Origin: Geotalea toluenoxydans JCM 15764
Lineage (GTDB): Bacteria > Desulfobacterota > Desulfuromonadia > Geobacterales > Geobacteraceae
Length of the DNA: 57,144 bases
NCBI RefSeq assembly: GCF_001311985.1
Contig: NZ_BBCJ01000028.1
Location: forward strand, 1-57,144
Direction of reading: 5' to 3'
The translations under genes were made by a program, and so were the position numbers. This document shows positions 18,474-26,437 of this stretch, in pieces; within the stretch, counting starts at the first letter, position 1, and each line of letters starts with the position of its first letter. The notes under the pieces were generated by a model. It searched no databases. It worked only from the letters and a program-made list of their open reading frames with translations, and was not told the origin of the DNA.

Positions 18474-18772
18474 ATGGATCGGAATGAAGTTGTGAAGGCC
18501 CTTATTTCTATTCTTCATGAGGTGCAAACCGAGGCAGGTGAGATTGTAGAGATGGCTGAAGAGATTAAGGAAGCAACTCGACCCATTGGAGGTATCGGCT
18601 TCTTTGATAGTCTTACCGGGGTCATTGTTACAGTACGTTGTATAGAGAAGTTCGAATTAAAGGACGATGGAAAATTAATAAGTCTTTTTCAGGGGAAGAA
18701 AAATGGTTTCCCTTATGCCTAAGTGTGGGCGAGGTTGCAGACCGAATTATCAGCCTAACCAGCAAGGAGTAA
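18474..18772 (+). CDS. Acyl-carrier-like protein (frameshifted near end)
   Basis: This is the first gene of the island operon, with an excellent AAAGGAGG before ATG 18474. Residues 40-60 read 'GIGFFDSLTGVIVTVRCIEK', where the D-S-L triplet (Ser46) followed by an amphipathic helix is the hallmark of the phosphopantetheine site in carrier proteins. The uninterrupted frame stops at 18722. Restoring one base near 18717-18721 (GCC-CTA) extends it with 'LSVGEVADRIISLTSKE', a plausible last carrier helix, to about 99 residues. A fourth-gene-type partner loading it is not visible. I assign the fold by motif only. If right, the pathway carries a thioester intermediate. Confidence 0.6.
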
Positions 18773-18779
18773 TGGTCGA

Positions 18780-19127
18780 ATGAAAGAATCAAACGAATTA
18801 AGAAAAATCATAGGGTCAAGACTGGCATTGGCAAGACAACGAGCTGGATTGTCACAAGCTCAGGTTGCCAAAGAACTAAATATACCTCGTCCATCTGTTT
18901 CGGAAATCGAAGCTGGCAATCGTAAAGTATCGGTTGAGGAAATGCTCGGCTTCGCTGATCTTTACGAAGTTGATATGGACTGGCTATCTGGCAAAGACGC
19001 AGATGAAGTAGATTTAGTGCGGGATAGGTTGCAACTCGCTGCTCGACAGGTGGCAAACCTGAAAACGGAGGATCTTGACAAGGTGATTGATCTTCTCACT
19101 TCCCTAAAAATGAAGGACAAAAAGTAA
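18780..19127 (+). CDS. XRE-family repressor
   Basis: This 115-residue protein has an N-terminal Cro/CI helix-turn-helix (residues about 8-62: 'IGSRLALARQRAGLSQAQVA', 'PRPSVSEIEAGNRKVSVEEM') and a C-terminal helical tail with alternating charges. Its stop overlaps the ATG of the ImmA-like protease (TAATG). Such pairs work like ImmR/ImmA of ICEBs1: the repressor holds the operon off and the protease cleaves it on a stress signal. The twin palindromes upstream of the first gene are the likely operators. AAGGAG lies 10 bases before the ATG. Confidence 0.85.
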   Translation: MKESNELRKIIGSRLALARQRAGLSQAQVAKELNIPRPSVSEIEAGNRKVSVEEMLGFADLYEVDMDWLSGKDADEVDLVRDRLQLAARQVANLKTEDLDKVIDLLTSLKMKDKK

Positions 19128-20005
19128 TGGATTGGCGTCAACAGAAACAATTGGCCAGGGTGGCGGCGATGGAGGCGGAGAAGACGAGGCGACTCGCAAA
19201 GGTTCCGAGTATTGCACCAATCGATCCCTTCGATATAGCATCCCAACGTGGATGCGAAGTACGTTTCCTTAGCTTGCCGTCTTTAGAAGGTATGTATTCT
19301 CCTGAACCAAAACCAATTGTTGTCATTGGTTCTGAGCGTCCTGCTGGAAGGCGGAGATTCACCTGTGCACATGAACTCGGGCATCACATTTTTAAACATG
19401 GAATGCAGGTTGAGGATTTAAACGCTCAGAAACATAAAGGAAGTAGATGCCCGAATGAATTTCTAGTTGATACGTTTGCAGGATTTTTGCTTATGTCACA
19501 GCTTGCGGTGGTGCGTGCCTTTAATGATAGACAAATTTCAATAGCATCAATTCAGCCCGAGCAGATTTATAAATTAGCTAACTTTTTCGGTGTAGGTTAT
19601 GCGACTCTCTTGAACCACCTGACTTACTCTTTGCAGCTATTGCCAGAGGAGCAAGCACAAAAATTGCTCAAGATTAGAATGGCGAAGCTAGTTAAGGAAA
19701 GATACGGTGCAAGTGCTAACAATGAGGTAGTAATCGTTGATTTTAACTGGCTATTTCGTTCTGTCGATCTTGACGTAGGCGACATGCTTGTGCTGCCACA
19801 AGAAGCTGAAGTTGAAGAGAAAATGCAGCTGCAGTTTCTGAGGGAAATAGATGAGCAGAATGTTTATATAGCAGTTGCACCAGGTCTTACTCGTTCAGCG
19901 TGTTTGGATAGAAATTGGGCGGTTAATGTAAGAGTAGCCCGTAAGAACTATGAAGGGCTAGCTCGATTTAGATACCTTGAGGAAGTGGAGGCAGATGATG
20001 ATTGA
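19127..20005 (+). CDS. ImmA/IrrE-family metallo-endopeptidase
   Basis: This zinc protease of 292 residues has the motif 'HELGHHIF' with His82, Glu83 and His86 as zinc/catalytic residues. The downstream 'NEFLVDTFAGFLLM' segment supplies the third ligand region, as in ImmA and IrrE. A C-terminal domain (about 190-290) is longer than in ImmA and may sense a signal. The start overlaps the repressor stop, so the two are made together. Expected role: cleavage of the XRE repressor and induction of the operon. The inducing cue is unknown. Confidence 0.85.
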   Translation: MDWRQQKQLARVAAMEAEKTRRLAKVPSIAPIDPFDIASQRGCEVRFLSLPSLEGMYSPEPKPIVVIGSERPAGRRRFTCAHELGHHIFKHGMQVEDLNAQKHKGSRCPNEFLVDTFAGFLLMSQLAVVRAFNDRQISIASIQPEQIYKLANFFGVGYATLLNHLTYSLQLLPEEQAQKLLKIRMAKLVKERYGASANNEVVIVDFNWLFRSVDLDVGDMLVLPQEAEVEEKMQLQFLREIDEQNVYIAVAPGLTRSACLDRNWAVNVRVARKNYEGLARFRYLEEVEADDD

Positions 20006-20801
20006 CGCATCAAAACACACAATACATGGGGCAAATCTCTCAATCGCCTGGGCTAAAGCTTTTGTGAAGTGCTATGAAACGAGCGGTGGGATTGTAAGTC
20101 CAGCAATTGTTCATTTTCCAGCCGTGCTAGCTGATACTAATCTCGAAGTTGATGCTATACGAAAGATTGCTGATGAAAAACTTTGTGACCCGTTGAAATC
20201 AATTAAAGGCCAGAGTGTAATAGAAAAGGTTGCTGGAACAATTTTCCCGCAACCAATCTGGCGACTATCTAAGGGAGATCGGGACCAATTCTTCCAAAAC
20301 TATCTGGACATGTTACCGCACATAAAGAGATGTAAGCCGAATAGAAGAGGAGTTTATTTCGAAAGAATGGTCGCCTACCCAGTAACTGGAAAGAAAACTA
20401 CAAATCAGCTTAAACATATTATCGAAACCTGGGAGGCAGGCAATCATAGGCACAGCGCACTGCAAGCGGGTATTTTCGACCCGAGAACAGACCATTCAAA
20501 TTCTCGTCAACAAGGATTTCCATGCTTGCAACAAGTAGCATTCCATCCCCACGGCACCAATGGTAAAGATGGTATGTCAATCGTGGCATTTTATGCCAAT
20601 CAGACAGTGGTGGAAAAGGCTTATGGAAACTATCTGGGACTGTATCGACTAGGTTCATTCATGGCAAAAGAGATGGGGATAAAGCTCAAAGAAGTTGTAT
20701 GTGTAGCCTCGGCCCTTAAGCTTAATAACGGACTTGATAAGGCTTCTTGCGAGGAAGAAGTAAAGATGATTAAGGCGGTATTAAAAAATGCAGGAGAATA
20801 A
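19998..20801 (+). CDS. Thymidylate-synthase-like protein
   Basis: This 267-residue protein belongs to the thymidylate synthase superfamily by its late motifs. The nucleophile region is 'FPCLQQVAFHP' (Cys166), followed by 'SIVAFYANQTVVEKAYGNYLGL' where Asn191 sits at the base-recognition position, and 'LGSFMAKEMGIKL'. Earlier 'HRHSALQAGIFDP' fits the phosphate-binding region. It is divergent from ThyA, so it may methylate or hydroxymethylate dUMP or a related nucleotide. An Asn rather than Asp at the base site favours uracil (inference). GGAGG at 19987-19991 favours ATG 19998, with ATG 19995 possible. It overlaps the protease stop. Confidence 0.7.
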   Translation: MIDASKHTIHGANLSIAWAKAFVKCYETSGGIVSPAIVHFPAVLADTNLEVDAIRKIADEKLCDPLKSIKGQSVIEKVAGTIFPQPIWRLSKGDRDQFFQNYLDMLPHIKRCKPNRRGVYFERMVAYPVTGKKTTNQLKHIIETWEAGNHRHSALQAGIFDPRTDHSNSRQQGFPCLQQVAFHPHGTNGKDGMSIVAFYANQTVVEKAYGNYLGLYRLGSFMAKEMGIKLKEVVCVASALKLNNGLDKASCEEEVKMIKAVLKNAGE

Positions 20802-22550
20802 GACGGCACCTTTTCCAGGACGCCTATATGTATTCGAAGGGCCTGATGGAGTAGGTAAAACTACTATAATTGACCATGTAGCCGACATACTGCGCCTGTC
20901 TGACAAAGAGGTTGTGCAGCTTAACTTTCCAGGCAAGAAAACAGGCACATTGGGAAAGATTGTATATGATTTTCATCATTCTCCAGGCGAATTTGGGGTC
21001 GAAGATGTAAATCACAAAAGCCTGCAGGTGCTTCACGTTGCGGCTCATATTGACTGCATCGAACGTGATATTCTCCCCGCTTTAGCATCTGGCAAAACTG
21101 TACTATTGGACAGGTATTGGTGGTCAACTGTTGTATATGGTACCGTTGATGGGATCTCTAAAAAGACTTTGGACAATCTGATGCGGTTAGAGAATTCAGT
21201 CTGGTGCAAGGTGTTACCAAGTTCTGTTTTTTTATTGACAGCAGATCGGCCATACAGAGAAGAGCTGCCCTCAGACAGATGGATGGAAGTAAAACAAGCA
21301 TATGCTAGCGTCGCCCGTAAAGAACAGAAAAGATATGAGGTGCAAATTTTAGATAATAACTCCTCTGTTCAGGATATTTCCACTAAGATTGCTGCAAGCA
21401 TTCTGTCTAAAAACGAACAGATAAACTTACCCTTTAAGGATCTAGATCTTTCGCATCCGAAAACAGGTGTTTCTGACGGGTTTGTGGTGGCTGTCAAATG
21501 GCTCCCCACAAAAACAACGCCAGTCTTCGATACTTACTGGAGGTTTGCGGCAGAGAGGCAATGCATATTTTTTGAGAGGATTACAGGAACCAAGGCCGCG
21601 TGGACTCAAGATCCTATCCTTCGACTTTACAAGTTCACGAACACCTATCGAGCTTCAGATCGAGTTAGCCAATATCTAATAAAACATGTCATCTATGAAG
21701 GAGACCAATCACCTGAAGAGCTTTTTTTCAGGATAATTTTATTCAAGACCTTCAACAAAATAGAGACTTGGAAGCTATTGCGACAAAATAATCTAGACGT
21801 GTCCTATAGACATTTCGATTTCGAACGTTATGACTCCGTTTTGTCTGAAGCCCTAGCAAAGAAGCAAAGTATATATTCAGCGGCATATATAATGCTTCAG
21901 GATCGACAAGTTTTGGGCAGAGTTTCAAACATCGTAATCATTTGAAACTAATAGAGAAAATGATGACGGATGAATTACCAAAGCGGATTATAGACGCAAA
22001 CTCTATGCAACAGGTGTTCGAACTATTAAGATCTTATCCTATGATTGGTGATTTCTTGGCGTATCAGTATGCGATAGATATAAACTATAGCGTGCTGACA
22101 GACTTTAGTGAAATGTCATTTGTAGTACCTGGCCCAGGAGCGAAGGATGGGATACGCAAATGTTTTTCAGATTTTGGGGGGTTATCGGAAGTAGATTTGA
22201 TTAAATGCATGGCTGACAGACAGGAACAGGAATTTGATCGTTTAGGGATCGAATTTAAAGGCTTGTGGGGGCGTCGTTTACAACTTATTGATTGTCAGAA
22301 CATTTTTTGTGAAGTGGATAAATACGCAAGAATCGCACATCCAGAAATACTAGGGATATCGGGGCGGACGAGAATAAAGCAAAAGTTCAAGCCAATTTCT
22401 CAGCCTATAGAATACTTTTACCCACCGAAGTGGCGAATAAACGCTGCAGTTGAGCAAATGATAAAAGGTAGAGAACGTATATTAAGCAAAGCGGGAGGCT
22501 GTCATGAAGATGCATGTGGCTCCATTCTCACTGAGAGAATTAAAGCTTGA
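20788..22550 (+). CDS. Thymidylate-kinase-like domain fused to hmdU-DNA-kinase-type helical domain (frameshifted)
   Basis: Residues 1-210 are a P-loop kinase of the dTMP kinase type: 'FEGPDGVGKTT' (17-26) and 'LLDRYWWSTVVYG' (Asp108-Arg109-Tyr110). From about residue 225 a helical domain begins ('DTYWRFAAERQCIFFERITG', 'LYKFTNTYRASDRVSQYLI') and continues, after a break in a T run at 21911-21914, with 'FKHRNHLKLIEKMMTDELP', 'IGDFLAYQYAIDINYS' and 'VVPGPGAKDGIRK'. I associate this with the helical domain of phage 5-hydroxymethyl-dU DNA kinases, once called aGPT pyrophosphorylases. Repaired length is about 587 residues. It overlaps both neighbours, consistent with one operon. The family link is from memory. 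Confidence 0.68.
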
Positions 22551-23531
22551 AGTAACTCATACCTGTTTGCTGAGTTGTATTCATTGTTCAAGCATGGCAG
22601 AGGCAGAATCAACCCGTATAATGCGGTGGGAGGACTGTAGACGGATAGTTTCAGAAGCAGCAGCTCTTCATGTTGAGGAAATTGCGATTTCCGGGGGAGA
22701 GCCGTTACTATGGAGCCACCTGGTGGAAGCTGTATCCCTTGCCACAAAGAATAATATCGAAGTTTCATTGTACACTACAGGTAATGCCCCGAAGGCAAGT
22801 TTTCTGTTTCAAGAACTAAAAAGGGCAGGTCTTAAACGGGTAATGTTTAGCTTATTCGGTAAATCTCAGGCTTGCATGAAGCTATCACGCTTGTTAAAGG
22901 GAGCTTCTATTCAACAGTTGAATCGGTCAAGATTTGTCTTGATTTGGGTTTTCAAGTGGAATTTCATTTCGTTCCAATGGCGGATAACTACACAGAATTA
23001 CGTTCAATCACACAATTTGCAAAAAAGCTAGGCGTTTCACGAGTGAGTGTGTTACGTCTTGTACCACAAGGGCGTGGTGTTGCATCTGACCGATTAGAAC
23101 TCAATATGGAAGCAAATAAGTCATTACGTAATACAATTGTTGATTTAAGAAACGAAGGTTTTGATGTTAGACTTGGATCTCCTTATAATTTCTTGCTTTT
23201 AAGAGAAAAGCCAGAATGTTGTTCGGGGATAGACCGACTTACGGTCTCTCCAGATTTGAAAATATCCCCATGCGATGCTTTTAAGCAAATTTCTCCAGAG
23301 ATGATTGGTGTTGCCAATGAATTCTCAAATTTATCTGGTCACTCCCTTTTGGAGTGTTGGGAGAAATCCCCATACCTTAATAAAGTGCGCGAATATTTAA
23401 CCACCCCGTTTGCTCAAAACTGTGATAGCTGCAACCAGTTGGACAGCTGTTTATCAGGGTGTTTAGCACAAAAATTTTACTCCTCAGGTGCGTTAACAAA
23501 GGCTCCAGATCCTATGTGTCTTTTCGCCTAA
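22504..23531 (+). CDS. Radical SAM/SPASM-domain enzyme (frameshifted)
   Basis: The radical SAM cluster motif CxxxCxxC is Cys21, Cys25 and Cys28 in 'THTCLLSCIHCSS', followed by the GGE motif 'ISGGEPLLW' (64-66). The frame slips at 22871-22876, before 'HEAITLVKGSF'. The C-terminus holds 'CDSCNQLDSCLSGC', which fits the SPASM pattern C-x2-C-x5-C-x3-C, with further Cys in 'PECCSGIDRL', 'ISPCDAF' and 'PMCLF'. Such enzymes bind auxiliary [4Fe-4S] clusters and modify peptides, carrier-bound groups or small molecules. Here it closes the island operon. GGGAGG precedes ATG 22504, inside the 3' end of the kinase gene. Confidence 0.82.
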
Positions 23532-23564
23532 CCCTCTCTACTTCCTATTCCCTTGATTTGAAGA

Positions 23565-24479
23565 TTAAATAGCCGCTCCGGCTCGTTTCCAGCGCCGGTG
23601 CACCCAGTACCATTGAGTCGGGTGTGCTACCACATAATTTTCCACATAGCGTGACAGGGCTTGGGTTTCCTTTTTGATCCCTTCATCGCTCATGTCCCCG
23701 CTGAAAAGGTGTTCGGGGTAAAAAGTGAGCACATGTCGTTCTTCTTCACGATGGATGAAGACTGGAATCAGCGGCACGCCGCTTTTCCTGGCAATGATTA
23801 CCGGAGCCTTGGAGGTCCAGGCCTTTCGCCCTATGACGTCAACCAGGTATCCGTCCTCGGGGAAAACAGCCTGATCAGCCAGCATGCCCACCATCTCCCG
23901 CTTTTTCAAGGCAGAAAGAATTCCTTTCAGTGCTCCCTGTTTGTATATCAGTCGGCTGTTGTAGCGTGAGCGCATCTGCTCCACCATCCTGTTAAGGTAG
24001 GGATTATCCTGTCGGCGGGCGACTCCGGAAACCTCTCTGCCGAAGAGGCTGCTGAGGGTCAGTGACATAAGTTCCCAGTTGCCGCAGTGGCCACTGAGAA
24101 AAATCAAACCTTTCCCCTTTGCTCTGGCCGCCTCGTAGTTTTCCCTACCGCGTATTTCCATATTGGCAATGACATCTTCCCCCCGGCCATGGTAAAGGCG
24201 ACAGATCTCCATCAACGATCTGCCCAGATTTTTAAATGTTTCCCGGGCCAGTTCTCCGGCGTCTTCGCATTTCGAATCCCAAAGCTGATGGGACTTCATG
24301 AATGGAAGCGAAAGATTGATGTTTTCGATTATGACAGCACGCCGTTTTGGGACTATATGGGGAATCAGGAGCCCCGCCAGCGCCCCCAGGCGGTAAGCTA
24401 TGGAAGCGGGCAGAAGAGCTGCGGCCAGGGTGAGACAATAGATGATAGCGGTTTGAATTGCCCAAAAGATGTGTTTCAC
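23565..24479 (-). CDS. LpxL/HtrB-type lysophospholipid acyltransferase
   Basis: This membrane-bound enzyme of 304 residues probably adds a secondary acyl chain to lipid A. An N-terminal membrane helix ('WAIQTAIIYCLTLAAALLP') precedes the catalytic H-x4-E motif in 'LSGHCGNWELMSL'. 'GVARRQDNPYLN', 'YKQGALKGILSALKKREMVG' and 'WTSKAPVIIARKSGVPLIPVF' are family blocks, and 'PTQWYWVHRRWK' ends the protein. It is intact, GC-richer than the island, and its 3' end marks the island's right edge. No lipid A genes adjoin it. Confidence 0.88.
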   Translation of the reverse strand: MKHIFWAIQTAIIYCLTLAAALLPASIAYRLGALAGLLIPHIVPKRRAVIIENINLSLPFMKSHQLWDSKCEDAGELARETFKNLGRSLMEICRLYHGRGEDVIANMEIRGRENYEAARAKGKGLIFLSGHCGNWELMSLTLSSLFGREVSGVARRQDNPYLNRMVEQMRSRYNSRLIYKQGALKGILSALKKREMVGMLADQAVFPEDGYLVDVIGRKAWTSKAPVIIARKSGVPLIPVFIHREEERHVLTFYPEHLFSGDMSDEGIKKETQALSRYVENYVVAHPTQWYWVHRRWKRAGAAI

Positions 24480-24702
24480 GGATGCACCAGCGCCTTCCCG
24501 GGCACCTCAGTCGCTGATCTGTGTGAAGATATTACAGGCAGTGAAAGGGGGTACGCAGTATGTTTTTTAAAATTCCTCGTCCACCATACACCACGCACCT
24601 AAAATATTGGTCTTTTAATTACAATAAAAGCGGGGAATCCTCAATGAACCCTAATGATTAAGGGGGCGATCACTCCCAAACCCGTGTCAATCTGGTAAAT
24701 AT
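24480..24702. other. Intergenic region upstream of acyltransferase gene
   Basis: This 220-bp gap holds the promoter region of the leftward acyltransferase gene and the 3' flank of the L,D-transpeptidase gene. It is AT-rich around 24595-24640. I see no RNA gene or clear terminator. Confidence 0.4.
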
Positions 24703-25563
24703 TCAGGGGCCGGGGGCCATGTTCGGCGGTCCGTCCGCTCCTCCGGGAGGCTCTCCAAAGATGAGGACCCGTGGTCCCCTTTTCAAGGAGTGCAATTTCC
24801 CGTCTACGTCATGATTGGGGGATATTGCCCATTCGAACAGTTTCCTGGCCGTATCCATCAGCGGATAGTCAGGAAAGTCATAGTATTCCTTCTGCATATC
24901 CTCATCGTAGAGCCCCACACAGCCGTGGGAAGCAGGATAGCCGGGCATGTCGCGGCCATGGATCCAGTATTCGATACCCTCCTCGTTCACCAGGAATCGC
25001 AGACCGTAGTGCATGGGATAGGGAATGTCCTCATCTTCGATTGTATAGAGGGACGATTCGTGTCTGCCGCTATAGGCGTCGATGCGGAACTCTCCCGGAG
25101 GGGTGATGAAATCACTCTTTCCCGAAGCGATGGGGGATGAAAAGATCAGCACGCCGTTTTCATAGGCACCAAGGAACTGCTCTGTCAGGTCGATGAGAAT
25201 GAATTTCGGGTCCTTATCCGAGGCTTCGTACGCCAGTTCAGCTGGAACCGGGGCAAAATCCTCTACATCCTCCAATCTCAACGGGATTTTCAGTCTGGTG
25301 CCCGGCAGGGCGTGGCGCCGGTCTATGCGGTTGAACCGGGCGACACTCTGCCACCGGTCGCCGAAGAGACTCTCCAGGCTTTCGTTTTTCTTCAGCCTAT
25401 GGCAGGTCCATGGAATCAGCACATCGCTGGGATAGCTGATTTCGCAGGGAGAAAGCTTTTTCTCCTCTCCGGCGGCAAAGGCAGCGGCAAAGAAGAAGAT
25501 AATCCACAGTACAAGCCCGGTACTGAAGACCCTGCGCATCGTTTCACCGGATGGCATCATCAT
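24703..25563 (-). CDS. L,D-transpeptidase (YkuD domain)
   Basis: The protein cross-links or anchors at peptidoglycan in the periplasm. A signal peptide ('VLWIIFFFAAAFAAG') is followed by a short region reminiscent of a LysM-type segment ('HRLKKNESLESLFGDRWQSVARFN...GTRLKIP'), then the YkuD domain starting 'KFILIDLTEQFLGAYENG'. The catalytic motif H-x-G-x-x-x-x-x-x-S-H-G-C is seen in 'HGRDMPGYPASHGCVGL'. The start at 25563 is the first of three tandem ATGs placed by AGGAGG. The Pro/Gly-rich C-terminus ('PPGGADGPPNMAPGP') is unusual. Confidence 0.88.
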   Translation of the reverse strand: MMMPSGETMRRVFSTGLVLWIIFFFAAAFAAGEEKKLSPCEISYPSDVLIPWTCHRLKKNESLESLFGDRWQSVARFNRIDRRHALPGTRLKIPLRLEDVEDFAPVPAELAYEASDKDPKFILIDLTEQFLGAYENGVLIFSSPIASGKSDFITPPGEFRIDAYSGRHESSLYTIEDEDIPYPMHYGLRFLVNEEGIEYWIHGRDMPGYPASHGCVGLYDEDMQKEYYDFPDYPLMDTARKLFEWAISPNHDVDGKLHSLKRGPRVLIFGEPPGGADGPPNMAPGP

Positions 25564-25588
25564 GCCTGAACCCTCCTGTCCAGCGGAT

Positions 25589-25837
25589 TCAAATGACCTT
25601 GAATGCTCCTCCTTCCACATCCTGTTCAAACATGCATATCCAGTATGAAAGGCAGCCGGCAACGTAGTTTTTCATGACGCGGGTCGGTTTATAAACGATA
25701 GAGACCCTGGTGAAATCGGGATAGAGCCTTTCCAAACGGTCAACATAATCAACGGTGCCGATCTCGAATTCATCGGACGAAAGCCTGCTGCTATGCACCA
25801 CCGCGTGAAACGCTTCATAATCCTTTTGCGACAGCAT
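25589..25837 (-). CDS. Small conserved hypothetical protein
   Basis: This encodes 82 residues from ATG 25837 with GGGGGGAA before it. The protein starts 'MLSQKDYEAFHAVVHSS' and contains 'YVDRLERLYPDFTRVSIVYK' and 'CLSYWICMFEQDVEGG'. It has no signal peptide and no known motif. The frame is open further upstream, but that part looks non-coding. It lies 26 bp before the L,D-transpeptidase and is probably co-transcribed with it. I do not recognise a family. Confidence 0.5.
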   Translation of the reverse strand: MLSQKDYEAFHAVVHSSRLSSDEFEIGTVDYVDRLERLYPDFTRVSIVYKPTRVMKNYVAGCLSYWICMFEQDVEGGAFKVI

Positions 25838-26016
25838 TGTTCCCCCCTGGCATTGCAATTTGCCGAAACAGGCGTGCATGGAAGCGGGAGCGGAAGTCCC
25901 GATATGATAATTATATCGATAAAAAGCAGGTTTACACTGATCTGGCCGAGTGCTTCGGGCTTTATTCATCATACGGATCTGACAGATTGAGCTGACCGTT
26001 TAGAGCGGAAGCAGCA

Positions 26017-26060
26017 TCATCCACAGCAATTGTGGATAACTTGCCTTCATCTGTGGATAA
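26017..26060. promoter_or_regulatory. DnaA-box cluster
   Basis: Two exact TGTGGATAA boxes (26031-26039 and 26052-26060) and a one-mismatch box in the opposite sense (TCATCCACA, 26017-26025) lie within 44 bp. A relaxed box TGTGCATAA follows at 26220-26228 after an AT-rich stretch. The surrounding gene-free region (25980-26350) otherwise holds only a short hairpin at 26281-26297. It may titrate DnaA or be regulated by it. No replication gene is beside it. Confidence 0.5.
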
Positions 26061-26354
26061 GGGTAAAAAAGTATACGTTTCCTCAGGTACTTTTACAGTC
26101 TGCACAAGAGATAGGCAGAGGGTGTAAGTTATTGAAATTCCGTGTCAATATAAATGTGTGTGCGTTAAGATTATAATGATATAATGTGATTGTTGGCAAC
26201 ATACGGATACTTACCTGCTTGTGCATAACTACAAGAAAATCAATCAAATAGCTCTTCTTTGAAATCCAAAATCATATAAATGCACGCCAGACGTGCACCT
26301 CCAGAGGACTGCGGCGGCTGAAGGTGTGAGTGCGAAATTCCCCCTTACCCCCAC

Positions 26355-26435
26355 GGCTACCAGAATTTCCGCAATTTCTACAGCGGCATTGTCAACGAGT
26401 GGGCTTTATACGATAATTCACTAGGTCGAACATGA
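26355..26435 (+). pseudogene. C-terminal remnant of a zeta-toxin-like kinase
   Basis: The 26-codon frame reads 'GYQNFRNFYSGIVNEWALYDNS' and stops at 26435. This matches the C-terminal helix and 'W..YDNS' strand typical of zeta-toxin/UNAG-kinase-like proteins, where 'NF...Y..I.D.W...DNS' is conserved. Nothing upstream in frame continues it. It is a decayed toxin gene directly before hipBA. Confidence 0.45.
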
Positions 26436-26437
26436 AC

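Noticed and set aside
21900..21950. Two separate genes (kinase and helical protein) with overlapping stop/start
   Set aside because: The TTG start would be weak, and reading the shifted frame upstream of it gives a continuous domain sequence ('FKHRNHLKLIEKMM'), so a frame error in the T run is more likely.
22504..23531. Prokaryotic viperin (radical SAM beside a nucleotide kinase)
   Set aside because: The sequence has a C-terminal SPASM cysteine cluster and lacks viperin-type N-terminal and C-terminal motifs.
24560..24661. 33-residue ORF with upstream AGGGGG
   Set aside because: It lies in the promoter region of the acyltransferase gene, and its composition is that of AT-rich intergenic DNA. 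I could not support it as a gene.
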